64,000 bases of DNA from the NCBI RefSeq assembly GCF_003584165.1, contig NZ_QXFJ01000031.1, positions 255,851 through 319,850 on the forward strand, in the 5' to 3' direction. The notes beneath the pieces were generated by a model. It ran no database searches and was not told the DNA's origin. It saw nothing but the letters and a program-made list of their open reading frames with translations. The DNA is from Flagellimonas aequoris (GTDB lineage Bacteria > Bacteroidota > Bacteroidia > Flavobacteriales > Flavobacteriaceae). Position numbers and translations under genes: made by a program. Shown here in pieces: positions 8,940 to 18,489 of the stretch; position 1 is the stretch's first letter, and each line of letters opens with the position of its first letter.

Positions 8940-9896
8940 ATGACCGAAAATGAAATCAAGGGATTAATGGAAAAGTACCTTAATGGTACGATTACCAAAA
9001 AAGAGGAATCCCTTCTGGAACAGTTTGACGGCAACCTTTTGTCCAAAAACCGTAAAGGCATCTTCAAAAACGAGAGGCACAAAAAACGTGTTGCAAAGCA
9101 ACTGTCCCAAAATATAGCTGGCCCAGATAAAAGAATTTCCTTTTTAAAGTGGACCAGGGTTGCGGCATCATTGGCCGTGATGGCAAGTTTAGGGTATCTT
9201 CTTTATTCCAAAACAGAAACAAAGGAAGTGGAAGAACCTATTGTGGAGATTGTACGAACAACGGAATGGGGTCAGAAGTTGAACCTTACCTTGGCCGATG
9301 GTACCCAAGTACGTTTGAATTCGGGCAGTACCCTAAAATATCCCAACCGATTTGAAGGAGATATGCGTCATGTAGCGTTGATCGGCGAGGCCTTTTTCGA
9401 CGTGGCAAAAAATCCCGATAAACCTTTCGTTATAGAATCCGGAGAAGTACGGACCACGGTGTTGGGCACTTCGTTCAATGTAAACACTTATCCGGACAAT
9501 GACCAAATTGCGGTAACCGTGGCCACTGGAAAAGTGAAGGTGGCATCCCAAGAAAGCGAGATTTTTTTAGAACCCAATGAGCAAGGGGTGTTTAACACAA
9601 AAACAAAATCCATGACCAAGGAAAGAGTGGATATTACAACAGCCCTGAATTGGAAAAAGGGTATTATCCATTTTGAGGATGTGCCACTCTCGCAGGTCTT
9701 GGAAACCTTGGAAAAGTGGTATGGCGTATCCTTTGTGTTGGAGAACAAGAATGCCGGGGATTGCCATATCAGCGCAAGCTACGATAATGAATTGCTTTCC
9801 ACGGTAATGGAAAGCATCGTATTCGCTAAAAAAGGATTACGATACGAATTTTTGGAGGATCACAAGATCCTGATCAAAGGAAAATGCACTGACTAA
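8940..9896 (+). CDS. FecR-family anti-sigma factor
   Basis: 318 residues. A cytoplasmic N-terminal segment (1-~75), one membrane helix (~78-96, VAASLAVMASLGYLLYS) and a periplasmic FecR domain (~105-200; LADGTQVRLNSGSTLKYP, GEAFFDVAKNPDKPFVI, VLGTSFNVNTYPD) followed by a DUF4974 C-terminal domain (FEDVPLSQVLETLEKWYGV). It holds the neighbouring ECF sigma factor and senses the state of the SusC transporter through its STN domain. Gene order sigma-fecR-susC supports this. Confidence 0.95.
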   Translation: MTENEIKGLMEKYLNGTITKKEESLLEQFDGNLLSKNRKGIFKNERHKKRVAKQLSQNIAGPDKRISFLKWTRVAASLAVMASLGYLLYSKTETKEVEEPIVEIVRTTEWGQKLNLTLADGTQVRLNSGSTLKYPNRFEGDMRHVALIGEAFFDVAKNPDKPFVIESGEVRTTVLGTSFNVNTYPDNDQIAVTVATGKVKVASQESEIFLEPNEQGVFNTKTKSMTKERVDITTALNWKKGIIHFEDVPLSQVLETLEKWYGVSFVLENKNAGDCHISASYDNELLSTVMESIVFAKKGLRYEFLEDHKILIKGKCTD

Positions 9897-9951
9897 AAAA
9901 CCAGCTTAATCAAAAATCAATGCCTATGAAATGAAACAACCTAACAAAAAA

Positions 9952-9988
9952 ACAGCCTGCAACACTTTGGCGAGCGGAAACAGGCTGT
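9952..9988. other. inverted repeat in the fecR-susC leader
   Basis: ACAGCCTG at 9952-9959 pairs with CAGGCTGT at 9981-9988 across a 21-nt loop, in the 145-bp gap before susC. No T run follows, so it is not a simple terminator; it may be a leader-RNA hairpin or a protein-binding site. Confidence 0.4.
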
Positions 9989-10041
9989 CGAAAGTTCAAT
10001 GATTACAAATACTTATAACCATTTAAACATTATGTGAAATT

Positions 10042-13000
10042 ATGAATTCACTAACTATTAAACAATTTATCAAGTTGACATTCCGTACATTTTGCTTTAT
10101 GATCATCTTGGCACTGTTGAATCCGGTGTTGGCAGCCAATGTAAGGGGGCAAAAACTGGAGAACTACAGGGTGGATGTATCCGTGAACGATGCCACGGTA
10201 GTTGAGGTCTTGAAGCAGATAGAGGAACAAACAGACTTCAAATTTGTGTATGACCGCAAAGTGGAACGATTGCACAAGACTTACGACATTGCTTACAACA
10301 AAGTTTCCCTTAGGTCCATTTTGGAATTGATGGCCAAGGATGCGGACCTTACGTTTAGAAGGATCAACAATACCATTTCCATAGATGTAAAACCCAAAGC
10401 ACCCAAAAGAGTCGTGGAAATTGCCTTTATCACCGTTACAGGTACCGTAACCGACGAAAACGGGGTTCCGTTGGCGGGTGCATCCGTGCAGGAAAAGGGA
10501 ACGGGAAATGGTTCCATTACTGATTTCGATGGTAATTACACCATTGATGTGGAGAGCAACGCAGTGCTCCAATTTTCGTATTTGGGATACACCCCAAAAG
10601 AAGTTGCGGTGGACGGCCGCACTACCATTGATGTGCAATTGCTGCAAGATGCTACACAATTGGAAGATGTAGTGGTAGTTGGGTATGGAACCCAAAGAAA
10701 AACCGATGTGACCGGTTCCATCGCTTCAGTGGAAAGCGAGGATTTCAACAAAGGAATCGTGATGAACCCAGGGCAGCTCTTGCAAGGTAAGGTTGCCGGT
10801 GTGAACATTTCCAATGTAAGTGGTGAGCCAGGTGCCGCACAGGATGTGATCATCCGTGGGGTGGGAAGTTTACGTTCCGGGACTACGCCATTGTATGTAA
10901 TCGATGGTTTTGCTTTGGACAATACAAGTACCGGGGTACCTACCAATCCCTTGAACTTTATCAACCCACAGGATATTGAAAGTATCGATGTGTTGAAGGA
11001 TGCCTCCGCTGCAGCTATTTATGGAGCCAGGGCGGCCAACGGGGTAATCGTGATTACCACCAAAAAAGGAAAATCGGGACGTACCCAAATGGACTTGAGT
11101 GTCTCTACAGGTTTCTCGTCTTTGGCCAATAAAGTGGATGTGTTCAGCGCCAATGAGTTCCGTCAACAAGTGGTGGCTGCAGGTGGAAATTTGGATGATG
11201 GCGGGGCCAATACCGATTGGCAAGATGCCTTAAGTCGTACCGGTTTTTCCAAAAATGTGAATTTGTCCATGGGCGGTGGCGCGGACAAGTTTACCTATCA
11301 TGCCTCTTTGGGTGTGAATGATCAAGAAGGTATTTTGAGGGCCAATGACCTAAAAAGGTATTCCGGCCGTTTGAATCTGACCCAGAAAGCTTTGAACGAC
11401 CGTTTCAAGGTAGAGTTCAACATGACCGCCAGTAGAACGGAAAACCTCAGGGCAGATGCAAGGTCCATAGTTGGGGACATGCTTCAGTTGAACCCAACCC
11501 TTCCCTTGTATACCGACGGGCAACCCACCTTGCTGGACAATGCATTAAACCCTTTGACCCGCGAGAAAATCTTTAGTGATGAAGCCGTTAACCACAGGAT
11601 TTTGGCCAATGTGGCACCTTCCATTGAAATCATTGATGGGTTGACATATAAACTGAACTTGGGTGTTGATTACTCCACTACGGATCGTGATGTGCAGTAC
11701 ATACCCTATTCTTTGTTGGAAGGCTATGCCAATGGATCGTTGACTTCAACGTACACGACCAACAAGAACACCTTGGTAGAAAATACCCTAACCTATAATT
11801 TCGAAAAGGACAAACACAACTTTACGGTTCTGGCAGGACATACCTACCAGAAAACTTTTGTGCACCAGAAAAGCTTTGAATTGGAAGGTTTTGCGGACAA
11901 TGGCATAGAGCCTAAGTATCAGGACCAGATCAGTGGGGAAAGCACCCAGACCTATATGTACACCTATGCCACTGAAAATGAACTACAGTCTTTCTTTGGT
12001 AGGGTCAATTATGCTTTTGACAATAAATATTTGTTGACTGCGACCATGCGTGCCGATGGTTCCTCAAAATTTGGGGGGAACAACAAGTATGGTTATTTCC
12101 CTTCCGTGGCATTGGGCTGGAACATCATGAACGAGGATTTTATGAGCACCAACGCAACCATCAATAACCTGAAGTTAAGAGCCAGTTGGGGTAAGACCGG
12201 TAACCAAGAGATTCCATCCAAGATCACCAAATTGAGCTATACCGATAGCAAGGATGGAAACGATTCCTATCCTATCAATGGAGATGAGAGTTCTTTGGAG
12301 GACTATCCATACGGTACTATTTTTACTCGTTTGGCAAATCCCGATATCCAGTGGGAAGTATCCCAACAGACCGACATCGGTTTGGATTTTGGATTGTTCA
12401 ACAATCGTTTGTCAGGAACCTTGGACTATTTTCAGAAAGTGTCCAAGAACATTTTGTTGGAGGTTACCCCTGCGGACCCCATACAACCGACGGATAAATT
12501 CTGGACCAATATTCCTGATATGGAAATCAAGAACAACGGTATTGAATTTGCCTTGGATTACCATAGCGATTATAGCAAGGATTTTTCCTATAACATTGGT
12601 GGAAACTTGGCCTATACCAAAAATGAGGTGGCCAACTCGCCTTACAAAGTGTTAACCACAGGTGCCGCGCAAGGAGCAGGTCAAACGGATGCCACTATCA
12701 ACGGAAACATCAATGGTGAACCTATCGGATCTTTCTATATGCAAGAGTTTTTGGGTATCGGTGATGATGGATTGAGCATCTTGTCCGAAGATAGAAAAGT
12801 GGTGGGCAGCGCCCTTCCAGATTTGGTATATGCCTTTTACCTGAATTTTAAATACAAGGATTTTGACCTTGGGTTGAACTTCAATGGTGTATCTGGCAAC
12901 AAGGTGTACAACCATACTGCCATGTCCTTGTTCAAAAAAGGATTGTTGGCTTCCAATTTCAACACCACATCGATTGCTTCGGAATATCCAAATGAGGACA

Positions 13001-13296
13001 TTACCAATTCCAATGCGGTTTCTACCCGTTATCTGGAAAAAGGGGATTTCTTGCGCCTGAACAATGCCACTTTGGGTTACAGTCTTAGACCGGCCCTCAT
13101 CGGTTTGGATGGTTTGGTGAATACCATACGTCTTTCCGTGACCGGCCAGAATCTTTTCGTAATTACCGATTACACTGGTTTTGATCCTGAGATCAACTCG
13201 AACTTGACCATTGATGGCATCCAGACCTTCGGAATCGATTACTTCAATTATCCTAAGGCAAGAACGGTTGTATTTGGCTTAAATGTATCATTCTAA
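10042..13296 (+). CDS. SusC/RagA-family TonB-dependent transporter with STN domain
   Basis: 1084 residues. Signal segment at residues ~12-34 (ends LAANVRG), STN secretin/TonB signalling domain (~45-115; EVLKQIEEQTDFKFVYD), CarboxypepD_reg-like domain (~128-215; VTGTVTDENGVPLAGASV, LQFSYLGYT), TonB-dependent plug with the SusC hallmark (LEDVVVVGYGTQRKTDVTGS, VIRGVGSLRSG, DVLKDASAAAIYGARAANG) and a 22-strand barrel ending in a Phe (VVFGLNVSF). It is the outer-membrane importer; the STN domain links it to the FecR/sigma pair just upstream. The ligand is probably a phosphorylated organic compound because two phosphatases follow, but that is inference. Confidence 0.95.
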   Translation: MNSLTIKQFIKLTFRTFCFMIILALLNPVLAANVRGQKLENYRVDVSVNDATVVEVLKQIEEQTDFKFVYDRKVERLHKTYDIAYNKVSLRSILELMAKDADLTFRRINNTISIDVKPKAPKRVVEIAFITVTGTVTDENGVPLAGASVQEKGTGNGSITDFDGNYTIDVESNAVLQFSYLGYTPKEVAVDGRTTIDVQLLQDATQLEDVVVVGYGTQRKTDVTGSIASVESEDFNKGIVMNPGQLLQGKVAGVNISNVSGEPGAAQDVIIRGVGSLRSGTTPLYVIDGFALDNTSTGVPTNPLNFINPQDIESIDVLKDASAAAIYGARAANGVIVITTKKGKSGRTQMDLSVSTGFSSLANKVDVFSANEFRQQVVAAGGNLDDGGANTDWQDALSRTGFSKNVNLSMGGGADKFTYHASLGVNDQEGILRANDLKRYSGRLNLTQKALNDRFKVEFNMTASRTENLRADARSIVGDMLQLNPTLPLYTDGQPTLLDNALNPLTREKIFSDEAVNHRILANVAPSIEIIDGLTYKLNLGVDYSTTDRDVQYIPYSLLEGYANGSLTSTYTTNKNTLVENTLTYNFEKDKHNFTVLAGHTYQKTFVHQKSFELEGFADNGIEPKYQDQISGESTQTYMYTYATENELQSFFGRVNYAFDNKYLLTATMRADGSSKFGGNNKYGYFPSVALGWNIMNEDFMSTNATINNLKLRASWGKTGNQEIPSKITKLSYTDSKDGNDSYPINGDESSLEDYPYGTIFTRLANPDIQWEVSQQTDIGLDFGLFNNRLSGTLDYFQKVSKNILLEVTPADPIQPTDKFWTNIPDMEIKNNGIEFALDYHSDYSKDFSYNIGGNLAYTKNEVANSPYKVLTTGAAQGAGQTDATINGNINGEPIGSFYMQEFLGIGDDGLSILSEDRKVVGSALPDLVYAFYLNFKYKDFDLGLNFNGVSGNKVYNHTAMSLFKKGLLASNFNTTSIASEYPNEDITNSNAVSTRYLEKGDFLRLNNATLGYSLRPALIGLDGLVNTIRLSVTGQNLFVITDYTGFDPEINSNLTIDGIQTFGIDYFNYPKARTVVFGLNVSF

Positions 13297-13315
13297 TCAA
13301 AAAAACACTTCAAAG

Positions 13316-15061
13316 ATGAAGAACAAAATAATAATAGCACTATTGGGGATCTCCTTATTCTCAAACCTGAGCTGTACCGACTTGGAAGAAGAAGTTTTGG
13401 ACGAATCCTTGGAAGGAAGCGGACAGGCGGAACTGATCAGCGGAGCCATTGCACCAGCTTATGGGCAAGTGGCATGGACTTGGAGGCATACCAATTATTA
13501 CGGACTGCAATTGATTGCGGCCGATGAGGCCATATTGCCATACCGTGGAGGAACGGATTGGTATGATGGTGGTAAATTCTTGGAAACCCATGCTCATACC
13601 ATTTCAACAGGTAATGATTTGGTGGGAAGCTCTTGGAACGAAGTGACCAAGAACATTTCAAGGGCCCTTTCGGCCATTGAAGTATTACAACCCCTTGCCG
13701 AGGCAGGTGATACAGAGGCCGAAGGAGCACTTTACGAAATGATCGCACTTCGAGCCTATATGAACATGTTGGTGCTCGATAGTTGGGGATTGGTGTTCAA
13801 AAAAGAGACTTCCGAGGACCTTTCCGAGATTTTGAGGGGGCAGGATGCCATTGACTATATAGAAAGTGAGTTCTTGTCCGTTGTGGATGTCATCAACACC
13901 AGTAAGGGACCGGGAAGGATTACCCAAGCAGCGGTGTGGGGCTTTTTGGCACGATTGAACCTAAATGCGGCGGTCTATCGTGACCCCTACGGAACCCCAA
14001 GCTTCAGCAATGAGGATATGGACAAAGTGATCCAATACACGGACAATATCATCAACTCGGGAGCATTTTCATTGTCGCCAGAGTACTTTGATCTGTTCAA
14101 CGATGACAACAATGATAACTCCGAAATCATTTTTGCCGCTGATCAACGCGGTGTCATGAAAAATGAGCACAGCCGATGGGCCTATTGGTCATTGGCAGGC
14201 TCTTGGTTTCCTAGACCTGAATTCCCGGATGCAGATGGTACCGACGGTCCGGCCATTACCTCCGATTTCTACCAAACCTGGGTGGATGCCTATGGCGCTA
14301 CCGACCCAGCTGAGGCAGATGCGAGATTCTTCAAGGAAAACCAAATGATTCCAGCCGAATTGCAGGATTTGACAGGGGTTACTCCAGAAAATGATGAAGA
14401 CCATTATTACTGTATCTCCGCAGAGGATTTCGAGATCAATAGGGGAATCATCCGAGGTGTCATTTGGGGACCAAGGAAAGATGAAGGTGGTTCTTTTTAT
14501 ACGTGTGATGGTGGATACCGAATCTACCCTGTCATCCAAAGAAAAGGGAATGGACCCGATAAGGATGTGGATTATGTGAACCACGTGCTGCAAGTTGATT
14601 TTACAAACGAGGGAAGGTTGCACCGAAATGGTTACAGGGTATCCAAGTACCAGTTTAGCCATACCTCGCCCAATGGTAACAACTATAGCAGCGTGGACCT
14701 TGTGTTGATGCGTTTGGCAGAAATCTATTTGATGCGTGCCGAAGCAAAATTGAGAAAAGGGGACAGTGCAGGTGCCTTGGCCGATGTAAATTTCATTAGG
14801 ACCGAAAGGAATGCACGCCCAGACCAAACTCCGGAGGCCTTGCCATCCATTGATTTGGAAACCCTTTTCCGTGAACGCGGATTTGAGCTGTACTGGGAAG
14901 GTTTTAGGAGAAGTGACCAGATTCGATTTGGCCACTACGAGGATTCCTGGACCGAAAAAACGGATAACGATGTGCATCATAGATTGTTCCCGATCCCACA
15001 GGATGCCATCGATGGAGCATCGAATGTGCCAGGCTATCTGGAACAGAATGAAGGCTATTGA
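13316..15061 (+). CDS. SusD/RagB-family surface lipoprotein
   Basis: 581 residues. Lipoprotein signal (MKNKIIIALLGISLFSN, lipobox LSC), then a SusD-like N-terminal domain and a TPR-containing RagB/SusD C-terminal domain (LVLMRLAEIYLMRAEAKLRK, FRERGFELYWEGFRRSDQIRFG, RLFPIPQDAI), which is diagnostic. Start taken at 13316 because it places the signal peptide at the N-terminus; an upstream in-frame start would overlap susC. It forms the lid on the SusC barrel and binds the ligand. A terminator follows at 15084. Confidence 0.95.
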   Translation: MKNKIIIALLGISLFSNLSCTDLEEEVLDESLEGSGQAELISGAIAPAYGQVAWTWRHTNYYGLQLIAADEAILPYRGGTDWYDGGKFLETHAHTISTGNDLVGSSWNEVTKNISRALSAIEVLQPLAEAGDTEAEGALYEMIALRAYMNMLVLDSWGLVFKKETSEDLSEILRGQDAIDYIESEFLSVVDVINTSKGPGRITQAAVWGFLARLNLNAAVYRDPYGTPSFSNEDMDKVIQYTDNIINSGAFSLSPEYFDLFNDDNNDNSEIIFAADQRGVMKNEHSRWAYWSLAGSWFPRPEFPDADGTDGPAITSDFYQTWVDAYGATDPAEADARFFKENQMIPAELQDLTGVTPENDEDHYYCISAEDFEINRGIIRGVIWGPRKDEGGSFYTCDGGYRIYPVIQRKGNGPDKDVDYVNHVLQVDFTNEGRLHRNGYRVSKYQFSHTSPNGNNYSSVDLVLMRLAEIYLMRAEAKLRKGDSAGALADVNFIRTERNARPDQTPEALPSIDLETLFRERGFELYWEGFRRSDQIRFGHYEDSWTEKTDNDVHHRLFPIPQDAIDGASNVPGYLEQNEGY

Positions 15062-15083
15062 TCAAGTGTATTTTTTAGCACAT

Positions 15084-15120
15084 GCGGCAAGATGGATTTT
15101 CCTCTTGCCGCTTGCTTTTT
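15084..15120 (+). terminator. rho-independent terminator / attenuator after susD
   Basis: GCGGCAAGA (15084-15092) pairs with TCTTGCCGC (15103-15111) over a 10-nt loop and is followed by TTGCTTTTT. Placed between susD and the phosphatase genes, it may lower expression of the downstream enzymes relative to the transporter. Confidence 0.8.
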
Positions 15121-15145
15121 ATGAACAAATCAAACGAATGAAAAA

Positions 15146-16276
15146 ATGAAGATTTCATATCAGAAAACCATTGCTTCGATTTTAGCAATGTTAGTACTGG
15201 GCTGCACGGCAAAGAAAGAAGAAGAGCCATCCGAAACAACCCAAGAGGAACCCTTGAGCATTATCTTTATGATTGGCGACGGCATGGGCATTCCACAGGT
15301 GTCCTCGGCCTATTATTTTGGGGAGGGAACCCCCAATTTTTCAAGGTTTACCCATATCGGTTTGCACAAAACCTCCGACAAAAGCTCCAAAATCACTGAC
15401 TCGGCTGCTGGGGCCACTGCCTTTTCAACCGGACAAAAAACGTATAAAAGGGCCATCGGCGTTTCGGTGGACAGTATTCCGCAAGAAACTATTTTGGAAC
15501 AACTTCAAAAAGAAGGCTACCAGACAGGATTGATTAGTCTTACTTCCATTACCCATGCTACGCCGGCCAGTTTTTATGCACATGTAAAGGACCGCGACAT
15601 GCATGAGGAAATAGCCGCGCAATTGGTGAAATCCAAGGTGGATTTCTTTGCGGGAGGCGGTAAAAAATTCTTCAACCAAAGGAAGGATGGAAAAGATCTC
15701 TTTCAATATTTGGTGGATGAAAATTATCATTTGGATACCTTACAACTTTCCAATCCGGTTTTGGATCGACCCAATGCTTATGTGTTGGCCGAGGACGGCG
15801 TTCCCTCAAAAATAGAGGGTAGGGGGGATTTTCTAAAGGATGCCACGGAAATGGCTTTGGATCATTTTGATCAAAAGGGAAAACCTTTCTTTTTAATGGT
15901 GGAAGGTTCTTATATTGACTGGGGCGGACATGCGGAAGATGCCGATATGATGGTTACAGAAGTACTTGATTTTGATAAAACCTTGGGGACGGTACTGGAT
16001 TATGTAAAAGAGCATCCCAATACGTTGTTAGTGGTCACCGCCGATCATGAAACAGGAGGGGTGAGCATCGGCAAGTACTATGAAGTGGATGAAAGTACCG
16101 GAAATAAGATGGAAGTGGCCGACAAGGTTGCCGTCTATTTTAATTCCAACCAGCATAGCGGAGAGTTGATCCCTGTTTTTGCGGAAGGAAAAGGAGCTGA
16201 AAATTTTCAGGGAATCTATGAGAACAACGAAATTTATCATAAGTTTTTACAATCGCTGAACCAGAACAAGCAATAA
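15146..16276 (+). CDS. alkaline phosphatase (PhoA superfamily), lipoprotein
   Basis: 376 residues. Lipoprotein signal (lipobox LVLGC), then the alkaline phosphatase core in order: metal-ligand motif FMIGDGMGIPQ (~residue 42), catalytic Ser in TDSAAGATAFSTG (~residue 85), THATPASFYAH, EGSYIDWGGHAED and the C-terminal metal site TADHETGGVS (~300). All metal and nucleophile positions expected for the family are present, so an active phosphomonoesterase in the periplasm or on the cell surface is likely. It follows susCD and stops 1 bp before the next phosphatase gene, so the two are cotranscribed. Confidence 0.93.
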   Translation: MKISYQKTIASILAMLVLGCTAKKEEEPSETTQEEPLSIIFMIGDGMGIPQVSSAYYFGEGTPNFSRFTHIGLHKTSDKSSKITDSAAGATAFSTGQKTYKRAIGVSVDSIPQETILEQLQKEGYQTGLISLTSITHATPASFYAHVKDRDMHEEIAAQLVKSKVDFFAGGGKKFFNQRKDGKDLFQYLVDENYHLDTLQLSNPVLDRPNAYVLAEDGVPSKIEGRGDFLKDATEMALDHFDQKGKPFFLMVEGSYIDWGGHAEDADMMVTEVLDFDKTLGTVLDYVKEHPNTLLVVTADHETGGVSIGKYYEVDESTGNKMEVADKVAVYFNSNQHSGELIPVFAEGKGAENFQGIYENNEIYHKFLQSLNQNKQ

Positions 16277-16277
16277 G

Positions 16278-18044
16278 ATGAAAAAAATCATTGGAGTAGC
16301 AGTGCTGATATTATGGTTTTTGGGTGTGCAACATAATTTGTTGGCCCAGGAAACCTACAAAGTCCATTCCCACAACGATTATGAACAGGAACTGCCGTTT
16401 TGGTATGCCTATAGCAATGGGGCAGCATCCATCGAGGCGGATGTATTCCTTAAAAATGGAACGCTGTATGTGACCCATGCCGAAAACGAAATCAAGGAAG
16501 GGAAAACCTTGGAAAAACTTTATCTGGACAGATTGGCAAGTTTGGAGAAATCAGGGGAATTAAGGAACCTTCAATTGCTCATTGATGTAAAATCCGAGGC
16601 CCATTCGACCTTGAAGAAGCTGGTTGAGGTGTTGGGACACTACCCATCTTTGGGCAAGGTTAAGTTTGTCATTTCGGGAAATCGCCCCAAATCCGAGGAA
16701 TATCAAAACTACCCTGATTTTATTTGGTTCGACCATCAGAATTTGGAGGAACTGGACAACATCGATTTAACCAAGGTAGGTTTGGTGAGCGTCAGTTTTA
16801 AGGATTTTTCGGTTTGGAACGGATATGGTAGAATGACGGCACCAGATTTTGAAACTGTTCAAAAGGCCATTGCTAAGGCCAAGGCATCAGGAAGACCATT
16901 TCGTTTTTGGGCCACGCCCGATACCAAGACCGCGTGGGCCCGATTGGCTAAAATGGGAGTGGATTTTATCAACACCGATGAACCTGCCTTGGCGGTGCAA
17001 TATCTGGAAAAACTTGATGGAAATACCTTCCGACTTAAAAATGAGATTGCTGTTTACGAACCAAAATATAGTTACAATCCCCAGTCCAAACCTAAGAATG
17101 TCATTGTAATGATCGGGGATGGCAACGGATTGGCCCAGATAACCTCGGCCATGATTGCCAACCGTGGAAGGCTTACCGTTGCTGGTTTGAAGAACATCGG
17201 TTTGGTAAAGACAGCATCTTTTGATGATTTGATAACCGATTCGGCTGCCGGTGCAACTGCCATGGCCACGGGCAACAAAACGAACAACCGTGCCATTGGT
17301 GTGGGACCCAAAGGTGAAATCTTGACCAATCTGGTTGACATTACGAACCAAAAAGGTTTCAATACGGCCATTATTTCTACGGATGCCATTTACGGGGCCA
17401 CCCCATCTGCTTTTTTTGCCCACCAAGTGGAGCGTGACAATACCGAGGGTCTTGTGGCAGATTTGACAAAGAGCCCATTGGATTTTTTCATGGCAGGCGG
17501 CCAAAATCAGGAGAGTACTATTTCCAACGTTTTTAAAACCATAAGTTTTGATGCGTTTGAAGATTTTTCCGGACCAACTGCGGTTTACCTAGGTGAGAAC
17601 AAAGTACCCTCCATGAAGAATGGAAGAGGAAAAGCATTGCCCGAAGCGGTTAAAAAATCATTGGATGTATTGGGTGCCAAGTCCGAACCTTTTTTCTTAA
17701 TGGTGGAAGGAGCACAGATCGATAATGGGGGACACTCTAACAGTACCAGCGATATTGTCCAGGAAATGTTGGATTTTGACGAGGCCATTGCAGAGGCCAT
17801 CCGTTTTGCGGATGCCGATCAAAATACGTTGGTGGTCATTACCGCGGATCATGAAACATCAGGCTTTGGAATCGTTGGAGGAAGCTTGCATGATGGTACA
17901 GTTCAAGGTGATTTCTTGACCGTGGATCATACAGGAATTATGGTACCCTTGTTTGCGTATGGCCCGCATGCGGAAGATTTTAACGGGGTATATGAGAATA
18001 CCGAGATTTTTCAAAAAATCTTGTTGGCCCTAGGGTTAAAATAA
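16278..18044 (+). CDS. PLC/GDPD-like phosphodiesterase - alkaline phosphatase fusion
   Basis: 588 residues with a signal peptide (cleavage after LLAQ). The N-terminal ~30-245 is a PLC-like/GDPD TIM barrel similar to the AIM6-type family: HSHNDYEQ (~30), SIEADVFLKNGTLYVTHAEN, LLIDVKSEA, FINTDEPALAVQYLE. The C-terminal ~275-588 is a complete alkaline phosphatase: MIGDGNG (~278), catalytic Ser in TDSAAGATAMATG (~320), GATPSAFFAHQ, EGAQIDNGGHS, TADHETSGF (~523). One polypeptide could cut a phosphodiester and then remove the exposed phosphate. Both halves retain their expected active-site residues. Domain families are recognised by motif; the coupled activity is inference. Confidence 0.88.
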   Translation: MKKIIGVAVLILWFLGVQHNLLAQETYKVHSHNDYEQELPFWYAYSNGAASIEADVFLKNGTLYVTHAENEIKEGKTLEKLYLDRLASLEKSGELRNLQLLIDVKSEAHSTLKKLVEVLGHYPSLGKVKFVISGNRPKSEEYQNYPDFIWFDHQNLEELDNIDLTKVGLVSVSFKDFSVWNGYGRMTAPDFETVQKAIAKAKASGRPFRFWATPDTKTAWARLAKMGVDFINTDEPALAVQYLEKLDGNTFRLKNEIAVYEPKYSYNPQSKPKNVIVMIGDGNGLAQITSAMIANRGRLTVAGLKNIGLVKTASFDDLITDSAAGATAMATGNKTNNRAIGVGPKGEILTNLVDITNQKGFNTAIISTDAIYGATPSAFFAHQVERDNTEGLVADLTKSPLDFFMAGGQNQESTISNVFKTISFDAFEDFSGPTAVYLGENKVPSMKNGRGKALPEAVKKSLDVLGAKSEPFFLMVEGAQIDNGGHSNSTSDIVQEMLDFDEAIAEAIRFADADQNTLVVITADHETSGFGIVGGSLHDGTVQGDFLTVDHTGIMVPLFAYGPHAEDFNGVYENTEIFQKILLALGLK

Positions 18045-18052
18045 AATTTTCG

Positions 18053-18086
18053 GTGCGCTTGTTTTAGGCAGGCGCACTTATTTTTT
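18053..18086 (+). terminator. rho-independent terminator after the phosphatase operon
   Basis: GTGCGC (18053-18058) pairs with GCGCAC (18072-18077), followed by TTATTTTTT. It closes the sigma-fecR-susCD-phosphatase locus. Confidence 0.7.
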
Positions 18087-18138
18087 AGACTGATGATAAG
18101 TATCCATTCCTGAAAGAAAACTGCCATAGGTATTTTAT

Positions 18139-18489
18139 TCAAGGCTCAATCTTGATTTTTTTATGAGCCTTTGAAGCCTCTTTGCCCCAATGGGATATGG
18201 CATCCAGAACGGGGATCAGTGTTTGACCAAACGGGGTAAGTCCATACTCCACCTTCAGCGGGGGTTTGCTCGTGTACACTTTTCTACATACGAGACCGTC
18301 GGCTTCCAATTCCTTGAGTTGAAGGCTCAAGGTACGCTCGGTGATCGTGGGGATTTCCTTGCGAAGCTCATTATACCTTTTTTTGCCCCTGGTGAGATGT
18401 ATTAATATCACCGACTTCCATTTTCCTCCTATGTATTTCATTGTGAGGCTGGTACTGCAAGGGAAATGTTTGTTGTCAACACAATACAT
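18139..18489 (-). CDS. HxlR-family transcriptional regulator
   Basis: 116 residues, one winged-helix HxlR domain. The N-terminal Cys (CVDNKHFPCSTSLTMKYIGG) is the redox-reactive position in many family members, and a second Cys follows at residue 11. The recognition region is YNELRKEIPTITERTLSLQL with LKELEADGLV in the wing. It is divergent from a nitroreductase/quinone-reductase operon, the usual arrangement for a HxlR repressor that senses electrophiles or quinones. CTATACAT repeats and a palindrome lie in the 116-bp gap. Confidence 0.93.
   Translation of the reverse strand: MYCVDNKHFPCSTSLTMKYIGGKWKSVILIHLTRGKKRYNELRKEIPTITERTLSLQLKELEADGLVCRKVYTSKPPLKVEYGLTPFGQTLIPVLDAISHWGKEASKAHKKIKIEP

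Noticed and set aside
10051..10695. 214-residue minus-strand open frame inside the first susC
   Set aside because: Antisense to a clear SusC domain; composition has no signal, motif or start context. A shadow of codon bias.
14189..14980. 263-residue minus-strand open frame inside susD
   Set aside because: Fully antisense to the conserved SusD C-terminal domain with no recognisable motif.
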